DNA of 64,000 nt from Zarea fungicola (Eukaryota > Ascomycota > Sordariomycetes > Hypocreales > Cordycipitaceae). The DNA lies in contig FWCC01000179.1 in the NCBI GenBank assembly GCA_900169235.1, forward strand, positions 186,001 through 250,000, written 5' to 3'. The notes below the pieces were generated by a model that was not told where the DNA came from, made no database searches, and saw only the letters and a program-made list of their open reading frames with translations. The translations under genes and the position numbers were made by a program. Positions 35,587 through 47,613 of the stretch are shown piece by piece (the stretch's first letter is position 1; the number at the start of each line of letters is the position of its first letter).

Positions 35587-36106
35587 ATGAGTACCTTTGG
35601 CGCCCCCGGAAAGCTACCATCTACAAAACCTACTCCGTACGTATTAAGTGCGCTCATACAGCACAGGAATCTCCCCGGCCAGCTCTTGCAGTGAAAGCTA
35701 ACAGCATTGGACCTAGGCCGCAGCGCGGAAGCTTCCCTCTAGACCATGACGGTAGGTATATCTTGTCTGTATTGTGCAACCCTTTTATGCCTTTAACTAA
35801 TGGCGTCACACTTTTCAGGCGAGTGCAAGTCTGTCATGACAGATTATCTAGCATGCATGAAGAAGGCTCGTGGCGTGAACGAGCACGAGTGTCGCGGTCT
35901 AGCCAAGTCATATCTATCTTGCCGAATGGACCGGTAACAAATCTCCCTAAATTAAAGACTTTGTTGCACTATCCGCTGACATGTATACTAGGAACTTAAT
36001 GGCTAGGGATGAGTTCAAGAACCTTGGATTCGCAGATGACACTTCCAAAACGTCAACGACAGGCGGGACCGCCGAGCAGGGTGTCAAAGGAGAGCTGCGG
36101 TGGTAG
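35587..36106 (+). CDS. COX19: Cytochrome c oxidase assembly factor COX19
   Basis: Four exons, 35587-35636, 35717-35751, 35819-35933 and 35992-36106, encode 104 residues. Introns are 80, 67 and 58 nt, with branch sites before each acceptor. The product has the N-terminal PQRGSFPLDHDGEC block of COX19 and a twin CX9C: C-KSVMTDYLA-C and C-RGLAKSYLS-C, followed by RMDRNLMARDEFKNLGF. Family knowledge: CX9C proteins are imported into the mitochondrial intermembrane space by Mia40 and oxidised there; Cox19 takes part in copper delivery and redox control for cytochrome oxidase. The frame is split over four small exons, so only splicing reveals it. Confidence 0.95.
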
Positions 36107-36546
36107 CGTACTAATGCCTATTCCTATGAATTGTATAACATGTACATTAGCATTTAAGCAAATTCTCTCTTTATTACTTTAACCGTTCCCAAGATTATGA
36201 ATTTTCTTTTCCTCTGCTGTCACAGAGACCAAGACAGATATTAAACTTGCCAGTTGAGTCGCTAGGGAGTAGCGCATCGATAAAGCCACAGCAGTGGCCA
36301 CAGCGCCACGGCGGCCACGACAAGCCACTGCACGCACTGAATGTTGTTGCCCAGTCAACCCTAAAGTGACAACCCTACCCAGCCGGGCTAAAAGTACATA
36401 GATGATCATTATTGCCCGACCTCGCTCCGTTCACGCTCACCAAAGCCCAAACGTCAACATCCACTTCAATCACTCCTCACCTTACACTTTACTCTCAGCC
36501 GTTAGCTTTAAACTCTTTTAAACCTTTGTGGTTAAAACTAGCCGTA
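36107..36546. other. Short intergenic region COX19/LIM gene
   Basis: 440 bp between genes on the same strand, presumably the COX19 3' UTR and the promoter and leader of the LIM-domain gene. Nothing else is seen. Confidence 0.5.
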
Positions 36547-39151
36547 ATGTGGTCTTCACGCGAGCCGCGGCCGCGCAAGGTGACGCCTCCGTCACCGTCA
36601 TACATGAGCAAGGATCAGATGGGTAGGATACCCCCGGGTAGAGTAGCGGTGTCTTTTACTACATGGCTAATCCATCGCTCTCGTGGCAGCAAATTATCTC
36701 TCCGACTTGCGAACAAACCGAACACCGCGACCTGGCGGTGCCCGACCGCTGCCATCGCCTGCCGCCGAACCACCACGATCGCTCGCTGGACGCTTCAGCC
36801 TCGATGCCACATCTATGAAATCACAGGCCGCCAAATTACCTGATCAGTCACGTCTTGAACAGGTTCGCCCTGAACAAACACGCGTTCCATCCCAAGCTCC
36901 AAGTGCTGGCGGATTTAGCATGTCTTCTCGCTACTCTACCATGAGCAGCCGTGGTCGTGACTATTATCCCAACAAGACCCCTGCAGCTGGTCCATTGAAG
37001 CCATCTGAAGTCGTTCCCACGTCCACGTACATGGAGCGTGGTCAACGATGGATGGAAAAGGAAGAGGCATTTTCTCTCCGTGACGCGATGGAGCAGATGG
37101 AAGTGCGCGCAACCCCCAGTGATGAAATACCGGATGAAGAAGCCCGCATCTACCAGGCTGCCCTTGACGAGGCAGCGGAGCTTGTTTGGCAGCATGAAAA
37201 TGGAAGCGGTGAGGTGGCCCGCCCTGAGGGGCCTTACCGCTACCGCCCACATCTTAGAAAGAATAGTTATGCCCATGCTCGCACCGCTAGCATCGGTCGA
37301 TACGGCAAGGACATTGCTGCTACGGGCATGCGAAGGGACATTGGTTATCGCTCTGTAAGCAACAGCTCCAACGAGAGTGAGACTTATAGCACCAGCTTCC
37401 GCCAGTCCTCGGACTTGAGCCAGACTACTGCTGGCTCTGGCACTCAAGGCAACCGCCGCAAGACGTACGGTGGGATTGGCATCAACGCTTCTTCCAGCAG
37501 CAGACGCAAGACCAGCCAGAACCGTAACATCAGCGGCGAAGTCAACAATCCTTTCTTCACCGACCAAATCTGGGAGGAACAGGGTACCGATAAGCACCAA
37601 ACGCAGCCAGGAAGCCCCGACATGGTCTCTCAGTCAGGTCGTACGCTCGGCAACAAGCCGCAGAACTCTCTAAGCCAGCGTGTTCCGGTCGTCATTGCGC
37701 AAGACGTCTCCATGAAACCTCGAAACCGGGTTGAAATCCATCACAATCCTCCCAGCCAGTCCACCAACGGTTTATACATTACCAACGAACGTAGTGTTCT
37801 CCAGCAGGATGATCTTGTAGAACGCAAGCAAGGCGTCGAGGTTCGCAGCCAGGATATTCGCGAGGCAACGAGCATGCGCCTAAAGGATCGGAGCGCCAGG
37901 CTCCCTGAGCCTTCTGCCGTCAGCGACAGCCCGGGACGACCCATTGTAAGCTTTGACAAAAACTGGAAGCCTCCGGGCGACACCACTGATGCCCAATCAG
38001 GCCGCCAACCATCATCAGCGACGACATTCGACTGGAAGCAGCCATCACCTCATCCGAGTCGGAAGCTGGTGGACGTCCCTTCGATCCTTGTTCCAGGGCA
38101 AGCATCGCCGTGCAGCCAGCCGCCGACTCGCCCGGAGATCCCTACCATCAACGTAGGACATGATGGAGGTTCCTCGGGCAACAGTTCTATCCCAACGATT
38201 AATATCCCAGCCATTGCGGTGGATGAATCCCCTAGCACCAGGCCTGTGCCTACCATCAACATCCCCACCATCTCCGTGGGTGATGACCACGATGACGCTT
38301 CCGGCCCTAGCATCCCCACGATTGTGGTACCTGACGATGCCCCAGTTGCTAGCAATTCGACGGACAACAAGTCGGCTAGTGGCTCAAGAGCACTCCCTAC
38401 TCCTTCATCCCGTGAGCCAAAACAGCGTCTGAATTCAAAGCAGCGCAGCCATTGGTCTCCGGCACCAGATGCCAAGTTTCGTGGCAAGACACTATGCCAC
38501 GAGTGTGGATTCCCTATTGAAGGGAGATCTGTGGCTTTGGCTGGCATTTCCGAACGATTCCACCCCCAGTGCTTTTCTTGCTTTACCTGCAACATTAGCC
38601 TGGAGGCCATGGAGATTAGCCCCGAGCCCGAGGTGGCGAGGAATGCACGTCTAGACCGTATCAAGCGACGCGCAGCGGGCGAGGTCATAGAGGAGGTAAC
38701 CGGTGAGACAGAGGACGAGGACGGTGACGAGCGGCTGCGCTTCTTTTGCCACCTCGACTGGCACGAGCAGTTTGCACCGCGCTGCCGCCACTGCAAAACT
38801 CCCATCCTAGGTGAGCACATTGTCGCCTTGGGTGAGCACTGGCACTACGGCCACTTCTTCTGCGCCGAGTGCGGCGACCCGTTTGCGCATGGCATGACGC
38901 ATATCGAGAAGGACGGCTACGCGTGGTGCATCAAGTGCCAGACGCGGCGAACGGAGCAGCGCGCGCCCAAGTGCCGGCGCTGCAAGAAGGGTGTCGTCGG
39001 GCAGTACATTCGGGCGTTGGGCGGAGAGTGGCACGACGAGTGCTTTCGCTGTGCCGACTGCAAGGGCGGGTTCGACGACGGGCAGGTGTTTCCGAGAGAT
39101 GACGGCAGTATACTGTGCACGAGCTGTCGTATGATTGAGCTTAAGCGCTGA
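36547..39151 (+). CDS. PXL1: Paxillin-like LIM-domain protein
   Basis: Exons 36547-36622 and 36690-39151, intron 67 nt (GTAGGA donor, CTAAT branch, GCAG acceptor), 845 residues. The first 620 residues are polar and disordered, with a short NYLSDLR motif near residue 27. Three LIM zinc-binding domains lie at about 627-720, 723-776 and 787-838. The first has an acidic/basic insertion between its two zinc modules (ending FFCHLDWHEQF). Just before the LIM part, about residues 511-578, IPTIN-type repeats occur four times. Family knowledge: fungal paxillin-like proteins work at the actomyosin ring, polarity sites and cell wall integrity. The LIM layout supports the family; the symbol is by analogy with yeast and not certain. 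Confidence 0.85.
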
Positions 39152-39906
39152 TGAGTTTTATTCTTTTATGATTACGGTTACGGTCATGTTTATGGTTTTT
39201 ATTTTACTGCGTCCCTTTTCAAGTGTCATCGATTGACTGTAATTGGTCTTTTGGACGACTACTGCCAGATTGCATGATTGGAAGTTGGAGTTTGTTTTAG
39301 AATTCAGAGCTGGTGTTGATTCTTGGATGGAGTTTTTGTTTATTACATTTGCGCAATTCATGTTCTTTTTTTGGTGCAATTGGTCTAAGAATAAGCCATT
39401 GTTTATTTAGATGTGTGACTTGATCTATCTTGGTGTCCAAATGGCCTCGTAGGTCGCGATGAAACGAGTCCGGAACAAAGACTGTGGCGAAGGCATTCGT
39501 GATGAGCCAGACTTCGGCCATGGCACTGCGTGGTGCTGGAGCGCGACGTGCTGGAACACCATGAGCCTGGCAGTAGCAGTGACAGCCCTGTGTGCTTGTT
39601 TCTGAGTGAGAAAAAAAGGTACGCCTCTGTAAAAGCAAACGGAATACAAAAAGCCACATGACTAAAGAGAGAAGAGAAATCAGAGTAGACATTGTGGTGC
39701 GCGATGAAATTGCACGGACCCGTTCCGCCCCAAACGCCGCATGTTGTAGTAACGTCATTTCGTACAATTTTTTTTTGTCTTTTCGTTTTAGAATTTTCGG
39801 TCGGTCTTGTTTTGGTATAGTAAAATCAAAGATAAACAAGCGTAGCAAAACAAATGGCAAACAGCCAAGTTTCGTTATTGCTTTGTCCAGGTTTTTGCCA
39901 GACGGT
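39152..39906. other. Convergent intergenic region LIM/SUMO
   Basis: 755 bp with both 3' UTRs. A 210-codon open frame on the minus strand overlaps this spacer and SUMO exon 2 but has no motif and is treated as chance. Confidence 0.5.
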
Positions 39907-40338
39907 TTAGAGGGGCGCGCCACCGCCAACCTGTTCCTGATGGACTTCGAGCGTATCGCCGTCTGTCATCTCAAGCTGTAAAGTGCAGTGTCAGTTCATA
40001 ACTCGATCAACATTGCGGTTTACTCTCAAATGGCGTGGGTTTTTCTTCTTCTGGAAAAAAGTAACGTATCCGATAATGGGGACGAAGAAGACAGACAAAT
40101 AACTTACGTTGTCAGGTGTGTCAGTGGGCTGGACTCGCGTGCCATCAAACAGGAATCGCACCGCCGTCATTGACTTGCCTTGGCGTTCACAAAAGGCATT
40201 CATCAGCTTCTCAAGCTTAGTGGTGCGCTTGATCTTGAAAAAGACCTCATTGTTGTTATCAGTGACCTTGATGTTCAAGTGCTCGGTGCCCAGGGCAGGA
40301 GGGGCATCTCCAGGCATGCCGCCGTTGTCGTCCGACAT
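39907..40338 (-). CDS. SMT3: SUMO, small ubiquitin-like modifier
   Basis: Exons 40338-40108 and 39975-39907, 99 residues; intron 132 nt, phase 0, GTAAGT to ACAG. A short flexible N-terminus is followed by the ubiquitin fold, seen from HLNIKVTDNNNEVFFKIK through FLFDGTRVQPTDTPDN and LEMTDGDTLEVHQEQ. The C-terminus is VGGG followed by the tripeptide APL, so a SUMO protease must trim it to expose the di-Gly. Family knowledge: SUMO is conjugated to lysines of nuclear and septin proteins. It is divergent from CMC4, with 0.9 kb between them. Confidence 0.97.
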
Positions 40339-41234
40339 GGTGTAAATGGGTTGGGAAAGTCGTTATTGGCTTAAAGTGTGTGGGTAGTAGAGTGCTGTCG
40401 CAGTGGACTGAGCTGGTGTTTATGTGAACCGTGTGTTGAGATGGTAAAAGGTTGTTGCAAGACGAAGGGAGGAGGGAAGAAACGATACGGCTGGTCAAGA
40501 GGGCCTCCGTCGTTTCGCCGTGCTGCAATGCACTACCGTTTGGCGGGCAGCGAATGCAAAAAAGGAATCGGGTGGGGAAGCCGGTGTGTGATTGGCCCGG
40601 AAGAAGGACAGAGGCGACTTTTAATAGGCAGACTACGCGTAGCTGAAGGTGCTGATGACTAACACTGGTGCTGCGAAGGCACTGGAAGGCTACTGAAAGG
40701 AATGTGGCCGCATTCTGCCGCCTATTGCAAATGCACGCTTATGACCAAGGACGATGAGGATTGGTGCGGTTCCAGGCGTCTGTAGTACCTACCACGGTGG
40801 AGTTTAGTGCTTCGAGGCGCATGTTTACTGCACAACCAAGCAGCAATGCCGTGAATCAGCAAGCACGACAAGAAATTCATTGAAGCAACAAAGAACACGC
40901 CAAACTCAATTTCATATTCATATTGAATATTGAATTTATTTCATGTAAATTTATAATAATTTAGCTATTTGTAATCTAAATGGCCAAGAACAACACCTTG
41001 TGGAGTACGTCTTTTAGGGACCTAGTATGCAGTAGGTTCCGACAGCCCATACATAACTGGCGTGGCGACTACTTGTAGTCCTGAGCTACTTTCATTCTTT
41101 GCAGCTCAGTCTCGACTACTGCATTGACAGCGACTTCATTCTATTTTAGCCTCCAATTTGTTGGGATGGTGTGCATATTACTTTGGATTATTTAACAGTA
41201 TCATTGCATAAGCGAGTCGTGAAGCAAAATCACT
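40339..41234. other. Divergent intergenic region SUMO/CMC4
   Basis: 0.9 kb. A GATTGG (inverted CCAAT) lies near 40590 upstream of SUMO. A+T-rich sequence occupies about 40905-40980. No exon is supported. Confidence 0.5.
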
Positions 41235-41629
41235 ATGGTAAGCACCTTCATCAAGCATCCCACTGTCAGTACTAACATTTGCTGTCATCTTCAGCCAGCC
41301 CGAGATGATGTCGAGGCAAAGCCGCCTTGCCATCCCCGTGCAGTGAGTGGTTCCCGACATTGCGCCTTGTAATGCTCCATGGTCACTAACAGAGTCAGTG
41401 TGCAATCCAAGGTATGAACAGTTCAACCGTGACAGCCTTACAGCTGACATGTCAAGACTGCTTGACCAAGAACAACTACAACGAGACCAAATGTCAGAAC
41501 GCTGTTAAGGCCCTCTACGCCTGTTGCGATGCCTTTTACGAACGCTACGGTGATGATGCTTCCTCTCCGAGTTGTCCCAAACCTAGTCTGCTGCGGCTCA
41601 AAATGAAGCAACTTGACCAGAGCAAGTAG
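41235..41629 (+). CDS. CMC4: CX9C motif-containing protein 4 (CMC4)
   Basis: Four coding exons encode 78 residues: 41235-41237 (the ATG only), 41295-41342, 41399-41411 (13 nt) and 41457-41629. Introns are 57, 56 and 45 nt; the branch sites TACTAAC, CACTAAC and GCTGAC precede acceptors CAG, CAG and AAG. The spliced product contains C-HPRACAIQD-C and C-QNAVKALYA-C, a twin CX9C, followed by CDAFYERYG and a PSLLRLKMKQ tail, matching fungal Cmc4. Family knowledge: a small mitochondrial intermembrane-space protein imported by Mia40, role poorly defined. Only this exon chain gives the correct cysteine spacing. The 13-nt exon and the ATG-only coding exon make it easy to miss. Confidence 0.9.
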
Positions 41630-42753
41630 CATCGCGTCGGCAGGGAAAATAGCATGGCTACGCGGTATGGTGGGCATGGCTGGATATCCTACAGCATTCC
41701 ATCTCTGGCTACACAAATGATACTGATTATAATAAATTTGATGTGGCGCGCATCTTCGTGTGTCCACCGGCAGGGAGATCAGGCAACGTTTTTGATGAGC
41801 GACTGGGTTTTCTTCTAGGCGATCATGAGCACGCTTGAGGTCCTCATGGAACCTGAACAAGAATTGAAGTTCCTGTTCCGAGACTCTAATATGAATGCCC
41901 ATGACATTATGTGAAGAAGAAAAGAGAAAAAAAGAGGCCCGTAGTGCTGGTGTGGAAAATTGTGCTGCCCAAGTAGTAAACCGAGCTCGCTTAAATTCAT
42001 ATCACTGTACCGGGTCTGTCGCCCACTTACCCTGTACAGACTCTGGTTTCGCGTGATGGTGTCATATGAGTGGTTTCCGCAGTAATGGTATAGTTTGACT
42101 AGATAACTCCGTATTTGATTGCAGTTGATTATACAAGGCCATTGGAATTATGTAGTAAAGCCGTTTTGTTGTGTTCTGTCATAAACTTTACCCGTACTAT
42201 CAGGAGACTTGTAGGTTGCTGTACTGTATGGCAGTGCCTATAGGTAGAAGACTGTTGCTTCTATAAGGAACGCATATGGAGCACACACGAAAAAACAAAC
42301 CGGCAAATAAGACAGGAATCGGCTAGCAAAAACTAGCATGTAAAATATGCAAATACACGTAGATATCGCATTGGCAAGCTGTGCTACCTGCTGTCAACTT
42401 CGGCGTGGTGTTGTACCCACCTGCGTTAGCGATCTCAGAGGCAACGCGCCAGAAAGATGGAACTGTGCAGCAACAAATCTAAGACACCAGTTCCGAAAGC
42501 TTCACCAGCAAATCACCAACACAGCGGCGCGGATCGACTCACGCCGTTTACATCACCAATCGAAACCGGCCTATTGTCTGTAGGCCAATACGCGATACAT
42601 ACTCACAGTTTAATTGCCGCCTGGAAAATCACGAGCGAGCGAGCTTCCTCAGTTCTACACAGCAGGCCCTGGGGGCCGGCCAGCAACATCGCACGCTGGC
42701 GTAAAGAGGACGCATCACATTAGCACAAGGCGCTGCTATACTTCCAGTACATC
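41630..42753. other. Intergenic region CMC4/NUP84
   Basis: 1.1 kb between genes on the same strand, presumably the CMC4 3' UTR and the NUP84 promoter and leader. Short frames near 42350-42720 have no motif. No gene is seen. Confidence 0.5.
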
Positions 42754-45644
42754 ATGGCAAACTGGAATAGAAAAATGGAGCGCTACACCGGCCCTGTCGA
42801 GGCAGGTCCAGAGGTGGAAGATTTCGCAAACGCCCTCGACGAATGCCTGGCGACGTATCTGCTGTCGTCAGAGAAGAAAGACCGCATTCTGGACCTCCCG
42901 CAACGATATTACGACAATGCTGTACGAAGACTAGCGGCTGTCAAGCCCAGACGTGTCGGTGGAAGCCACGATGACATGGACATGGATGTTGACGAAGCCG
43001 CCGATGCTGGCCTTTCCTCCTCCGGCGACCAAGAGACGAAGCGCATAGAGAAGGAAGTTCAGACATGGGATCTGATCCGACGTCTTTTGCCACTCCGATA
43101 CGCTGCATCTAGGGCGAACCCCTTTGACGCAGGACAACATAACAATGGCTCTGGAGATTTGCTGCAAGACTTTTTGCTGTGCAACCCTGTAGCACAGGAG
43201 CGGTATGCAGTTCTCCAATGGCTGCAAACAAATGCCGCCGGCGGCCCTGATATCGATTCAATGGTGGAAGAACTGCAAAGGAATGCCGACCGAGGTGATG
43301 TCATTGCCCATGGCTGGCTGCACACGCGATCTAAGATTAAGCTGCGCAAGAGTATGACGGGCTGGTCGCAACTACTAGAGCATCAGACACCTAGCATCGC
43401 CGAATCTCATCTCAACTCGGATGGTGCACCGCTTATCACGAACCTGGATCCGGACGCCGTAACTCGCCAAGACAGAAAGCTGGAGACCCAGGATGAGTAT
43501 TTTGAGCGTGCTATCTGGGTAGGCTGCTTCGAACATCTGCGTCGCGGAAGCAATATGGAAGAGATTCGTGATTGGTGCCAGGAGCGCACAGAAATGTGGC
43601 GCGCCATCTCCATTTCCGCTGTTTTGTTTTCGTCTGGTGAGCACCAGGAGGCTGTTGACGCTGCGCCAGAATCGCTGGCCCTTTGGCGGCGGATGTGCTA
43701 TGCCCTGGCTCGTAACCGCGGCTCCGACCAGCACGAGCGCGCTGTCTATGGTATTCTCTCTGGAGACGTCACGAGCGTCGAAAGCGTAGCGAAGAGATGG
43801 GATGACTATCTCTTTGCTCACTATAACGCCCTGCTGCGAACCCAACTGGACAACTTTATCCTTGGCAAATGCGCCCCAGATACAGCCTCCAATCTGTCAC
43901 AGTCCTTTTCAGTATTTGACGCCGTCCAGTTTTATGGTAATGAGACAGTCGAAAAGAGACTGATGCGATCTTTGGAAGCTAAAACAGCTATCCAAGAAGA
44001 GGCACAAGAGCCCACAAAGGCTCTGCAGGCAGCATTCATTGCTAACGACACCGCTCGTCACTTATTTGAGCAGGGTCTACTTATTGAGCAGAGCAATCCT
44101 ACAAGGAGTTTTGCAGCCGTCATGGTTGGCGATGAACTCGCCGAACACAAGTACTTCCAGCTCGACCAGCACGACGGGCTTCGCATCGTGACGCATGTCT
44201 ACGTCCTTCACTATCTAATGGAGCAGCAAGATGTGGAGGACAATCTGCAAACCGAAAAGCAGCCACCGAAATGGAGATTTACACAAGAGTGCATCGTGGG
44301 TGCGTATGCGGAGTACCTGCGACGGGCTAACCTGCAGGAGCTCATCCCTCTCTACTGCTCCATTGTGGAGGCACCGAAACGCTACAGAGTCCTTGCCCAA
44401 AACCTGATTCACGAAGAGGAGCACAACCAACGTGTACTGCAGCTGAAACTGGTCAAGAAGGCTGGCATCGATGTCCTTCAGTTTGTCGAGGAACAGGCTA
44501 CGATGATGTATCATGAGCTCACGATGGATGCCGAGCTGACAAACAAGCCGGACCCGGAGATTCACTTTAGAATTGTAGAAGCCGGCCGAGCGACATCACG
44601 CCAAGGTCGTACTATCAAGCCTGACTTTTTCGGCGAGGAGGAGGATGCGATTGAGACGAAGCACGAACACCTTATTCGTTCAATTGAGTGGCTGGCCCTT
44701 GTACACGAAAAGTGGCCCAAGGTGTTTTCTATCGGCACCAAGGCATACAAATATTTCCTAAGTAAGCTCTCAAATACCCCCAAGAACACATGAATAGAAC
44801 TAATAGAAATAGCACATATGCACCTCAATGCGGCGAGACAGCTCATGAGGCGTGTCCCATTCAGTGACATGCTCCGTAGGATAATGGAGCAGGACGAAGC
44901 GGATGTGCCACAAATTGACGATGTTCGGTTTTGGGAGGACCAGCTGGAGAGGAGCAATATTCTGGATGAGAAGCCGGAGCAGGTTGTCTCTGATGCGCGC
45001 AATTACCGAGACCTGGAAGCGATTGTGGCAGCACTGGACAGCCTGGAGACGATAGCATCGCTGGTGATTCTCTCTGCAGAGTATGTACATACACAAATGC
45101 CTTTGATGGCTGCTGGGTGAAACTGGATTACTAACATGACATAGAATGCCTGCGACGAACCGCAAATTCTGGGCTGGTGTTGGCGATGGCATCAAGGCTG
45201 CGAAGGAGAACATGCAGCCCCTGCTCAAGGGATGGCTTGTGGCTAGTATTGCTGGTATGGTTTCCCCCATCCCTACTCTTGTTCATAAACGCATGGCTGA
45301 CAAACGTAGACGGTGACGAAGAGTTACGCAAAATTCGCCGAGAGTACCTCCCCGAGACGATCCTTGCCTATGTCAGCGCCTTACACTTTGCTGGCACCGG
45401 CTTGTCACGCGACAACTTGCTCGAGAGCATGGAGTTGGCGACGGTAGTTGCGGAGCGATCCTCTGACCTGACGACAGTCTTCTCGGCCACGCAGCGCATG
45501 ACGGAGCTCGTCGAGGCGCTGGCAGCATGTAGCAAAGCCCTTGCGATTGCGACGGGGGAGAAGCGTGTGGTTGGTGCAGGGGCGGGGAGCAAAAAGCTGA
45601 GAGAGATGGGATGGTCGAGGGACATCTGGTCCGTCAAGTCTTAA
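42754..45644 (+). CDS. NUP84: Nucleoporin Nup84/Nup107
   Basis: Four exons, 42754-44761, 44813-45080, 45145-45254 and 45310-45644, encode 906 residues. Introns of 51, 64 and 55 nt have CTAAT, CTAAC and CTGAC branch sites. The protein is almost entirely predicted-helical. It carries blocks typical of Nup84/107, including TWDLIRRLLPLRYA, ERYAVLQWLQ, a WSQLLE segment and a DRLIWVG-like EYFERAIWVGCFEHLRRG. Family knowledge: it is a scaffold subunit of the Y-shaped Nup84/Nup107-160 complex of the nuclear pore, with an ancestral coatomer element fold. The last three exons are short and would be lost if only the long first exon were annotated. Confidence 0.93.
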
Positions 45645-46191
45645 ACAGGCTATTGAGGATGCGAAGTGGGAATTTGGAGATCCAGAATGGGCATATATAG
45701 TAGAAAAACGAAAAAAGAAGAAAAAAAGAAGAAGAGGCTGAGAGAGAGAGATGGAGGGATTCAGGGAAGAAAAGAATGTAAAAGAGATGAATATGGAATT
45801 CGTGGCCATTGGGAATGAGGACCTCTTGGGATATCAACGAGCTGTTTTTTTTGTATGGCCTTGGTAGATAGGTGTAATTTTGTAAGAAAAGAAGACAGTC
45901 CGAACGTTTCTTTTAAACTACTGCAAACGTTATTTGCTATGCAATAAGTCTGACCTGCGTGTTGGCTTGCTGTAAGGAAGACGACTTGTGTTCAAGCAGG
46001 TCGTCTTGGGTGACGTTGCCCGCACGTCACTCCAAGCCTTAAGTGACCCACGCGGCGCTTCGTTGCTGTGAGCGCAGCTTAACTTATCACAAATCCTCAC
46101 GAACCACTCCCCACCTCCCACAGATTTAAATGATCGCTTTGGCAGAAGGGCCGCCATATAAATAAACAAGGAAAAGCGATCAAATATACAA
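45645..46191. other. Intergenic region NUP84/VPS37
   Basis: 547 bp between genes on the same strand. An A/G-rich stretch follows the NUP84 stop (about 45700-45790). A bulged inverted repeat lies at 45978-46007. No exon is seen. Confidence 0.5.
45978..46007. repeat. Bulged inverted repeat
   Basis: Arms AAGACGAC and GTCGTCTT pair perfectly, and the inside CTTG/CAAG extends the stem with a 4-nt bulge and a 4-nt loop. It is about 185 bp upstream of the VPS37 start and may act in the NUP84 3' end or the VPS37 promoter. Confidence 0.6.
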
Positions 46192-47164
46192 ATGTCCGGT
46201 TACTACCCAGATCAAAGCGCCACACCGCCTGCACCGCCGCCAAAACCAGGTAGCCATGAGACAAGCCGCATGGCGACGCCCAGCACAAACAGCTCCTCCC
46301 TGCCACCACCTCCACCACCTCTCCCACCACAGCAGCATCCGGGATACAATGGATACGGTAACAACAGTACCTCTACATATGAGCCATCGCAGCTACAGCA
46401 GATGCAGACGATGAATGCCGATGGTCAGCAAGCGACAAGCGGTGGTGGTGTGGTGTCACATCAACCACAGTTTGAGCAACAGCAGCAGCAGCAATTGCCT
46501 GATCCTGGGCCGGGTTGGCTCCCCGAGATGCTTCAAGATAAATCGTACGTACCTTGTCCCCCTGCCCTGTAATCACATCTAAATCACGATAAAATGAAAA
46601 AAACAAATTAAGAGAGGAGGCCTAATAAACCATGAAAACAGGATCCAGGACCTAGCTACCTTCCTCGCCACCCCGCAACTACTCCAGTCCCTCACCCACG
46701 CGCCGCAGCATGCGCACCCTTCCCTCACAGCTTCCCACCAAGCCCTTTCCGCCGCGCTGGCTTCCAACACGCAGCTCGCGACGCAGCTCGGCGAGCTCGG
46801 AACACGGCTCTCCCATGCGCGCTCGGCCACGCAAGCGCAGCTTCTATCGACACATGCCTTGGAGCGGCAGTGGCGCCAGCGGCAGTCAGACATGGATCAT
46901 GCGCTGGCGCCATTCTCTCCAGCAGCGCTGTATCAGGAGCTTGCGCATGGGGTGCAGGAGCAGGCGCAAGTGTGTCAGGCCATGGAGGATAGCTTTCTGG
47001 ACGGTGGCAGCGGTGGCGTTGGGCAAGGTAAAGGAGGGGAATTACTGACGGAAAGAGAAGTAGCGGAGTGGGTTAAAGGATATAGAGATGCCAAAGTATT
47101 GTATTATCTGAGGCAGGAGAGGAAGGAGAGGTGGGATGAGGGACGGGTTGGAGGATGGAGGTGA
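46192..47164 (+). CDS. VPS37: ESCRT-I subunit VPS37-like (Mod_r domain)
   Basis: Exons 46192-46544 and 46642-47164, intron 97 nt (GTACGT donor, CTAAT branch, ACAG acceptor), 291 residues. The first 105 residues are rich in Pro and Gln and probably disordered, with a poly-Pro stretch and a poly-Gln run. The C-terminal two thirds read as the helical Mod_r domain: PGWLPEMLQDKS, DLATFLATPQLLQSL, a long helix and a final EVAEWVKGYRDAKVLYYLRQERKERW. Family knowledge: Vps37 is the third core ESCRT-I subunit, binding Vps23 and Vps28 in sorting ubiquitinated cargo at endosomes. The assignment rests on the domain pattern and is likely but not certain. Confidence 0.8.
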
Positions 47165-47613
47165 AGAGAATACAAAAGCCAGGGCGGATGAGGGTGAGCA
47201 GGAGAGAGAAGGGCCAAAGTGGAAGTATGACTGAGTTGTAGTGAAGTTACATCTACTTCGCCTTCTCCCAGCCCGCATGTTAATACCAATGAATCTAAAT
47301 TTCTTTATACTTAATATGCGGGAAATTAATTTAAACCACGTCTACCGTTTTGCTTTCTGTCCTCCTTTTCATCCGTTGCCCATTATTCATATCTCACCTC
47401 GCGGCTTCACCGTGCCGCATCTATTAAACGTGGCGTGTTGTCTCTCAAAGAGACGTCGCATGCTAGTACTATCGCAAGGATAATCCTGCTATAAACATGA
47501 GGATTTCAAAAGCAGCGCTCATAGAGTCATTATTGTTGAAGAAAGACTGGCCTGTGAGCTTTAATTCATTTCCCAGGTGCCTGCTGTGCCCAAAGAATAA
47601 GTCCCAAGACGAA
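47165..47613. other. Convergent intergenic region
   Basis: 449 bp between two 3' ends. No gene or RNA is recognised. Confidence 0.5.

Noticed and set aside
39297..39929. 210-codon minus-strand frame between the LIM and SUMO genes
   Set aside because: It overlaps the SUMO last exon in another frame, has no motif and has poor coding character.
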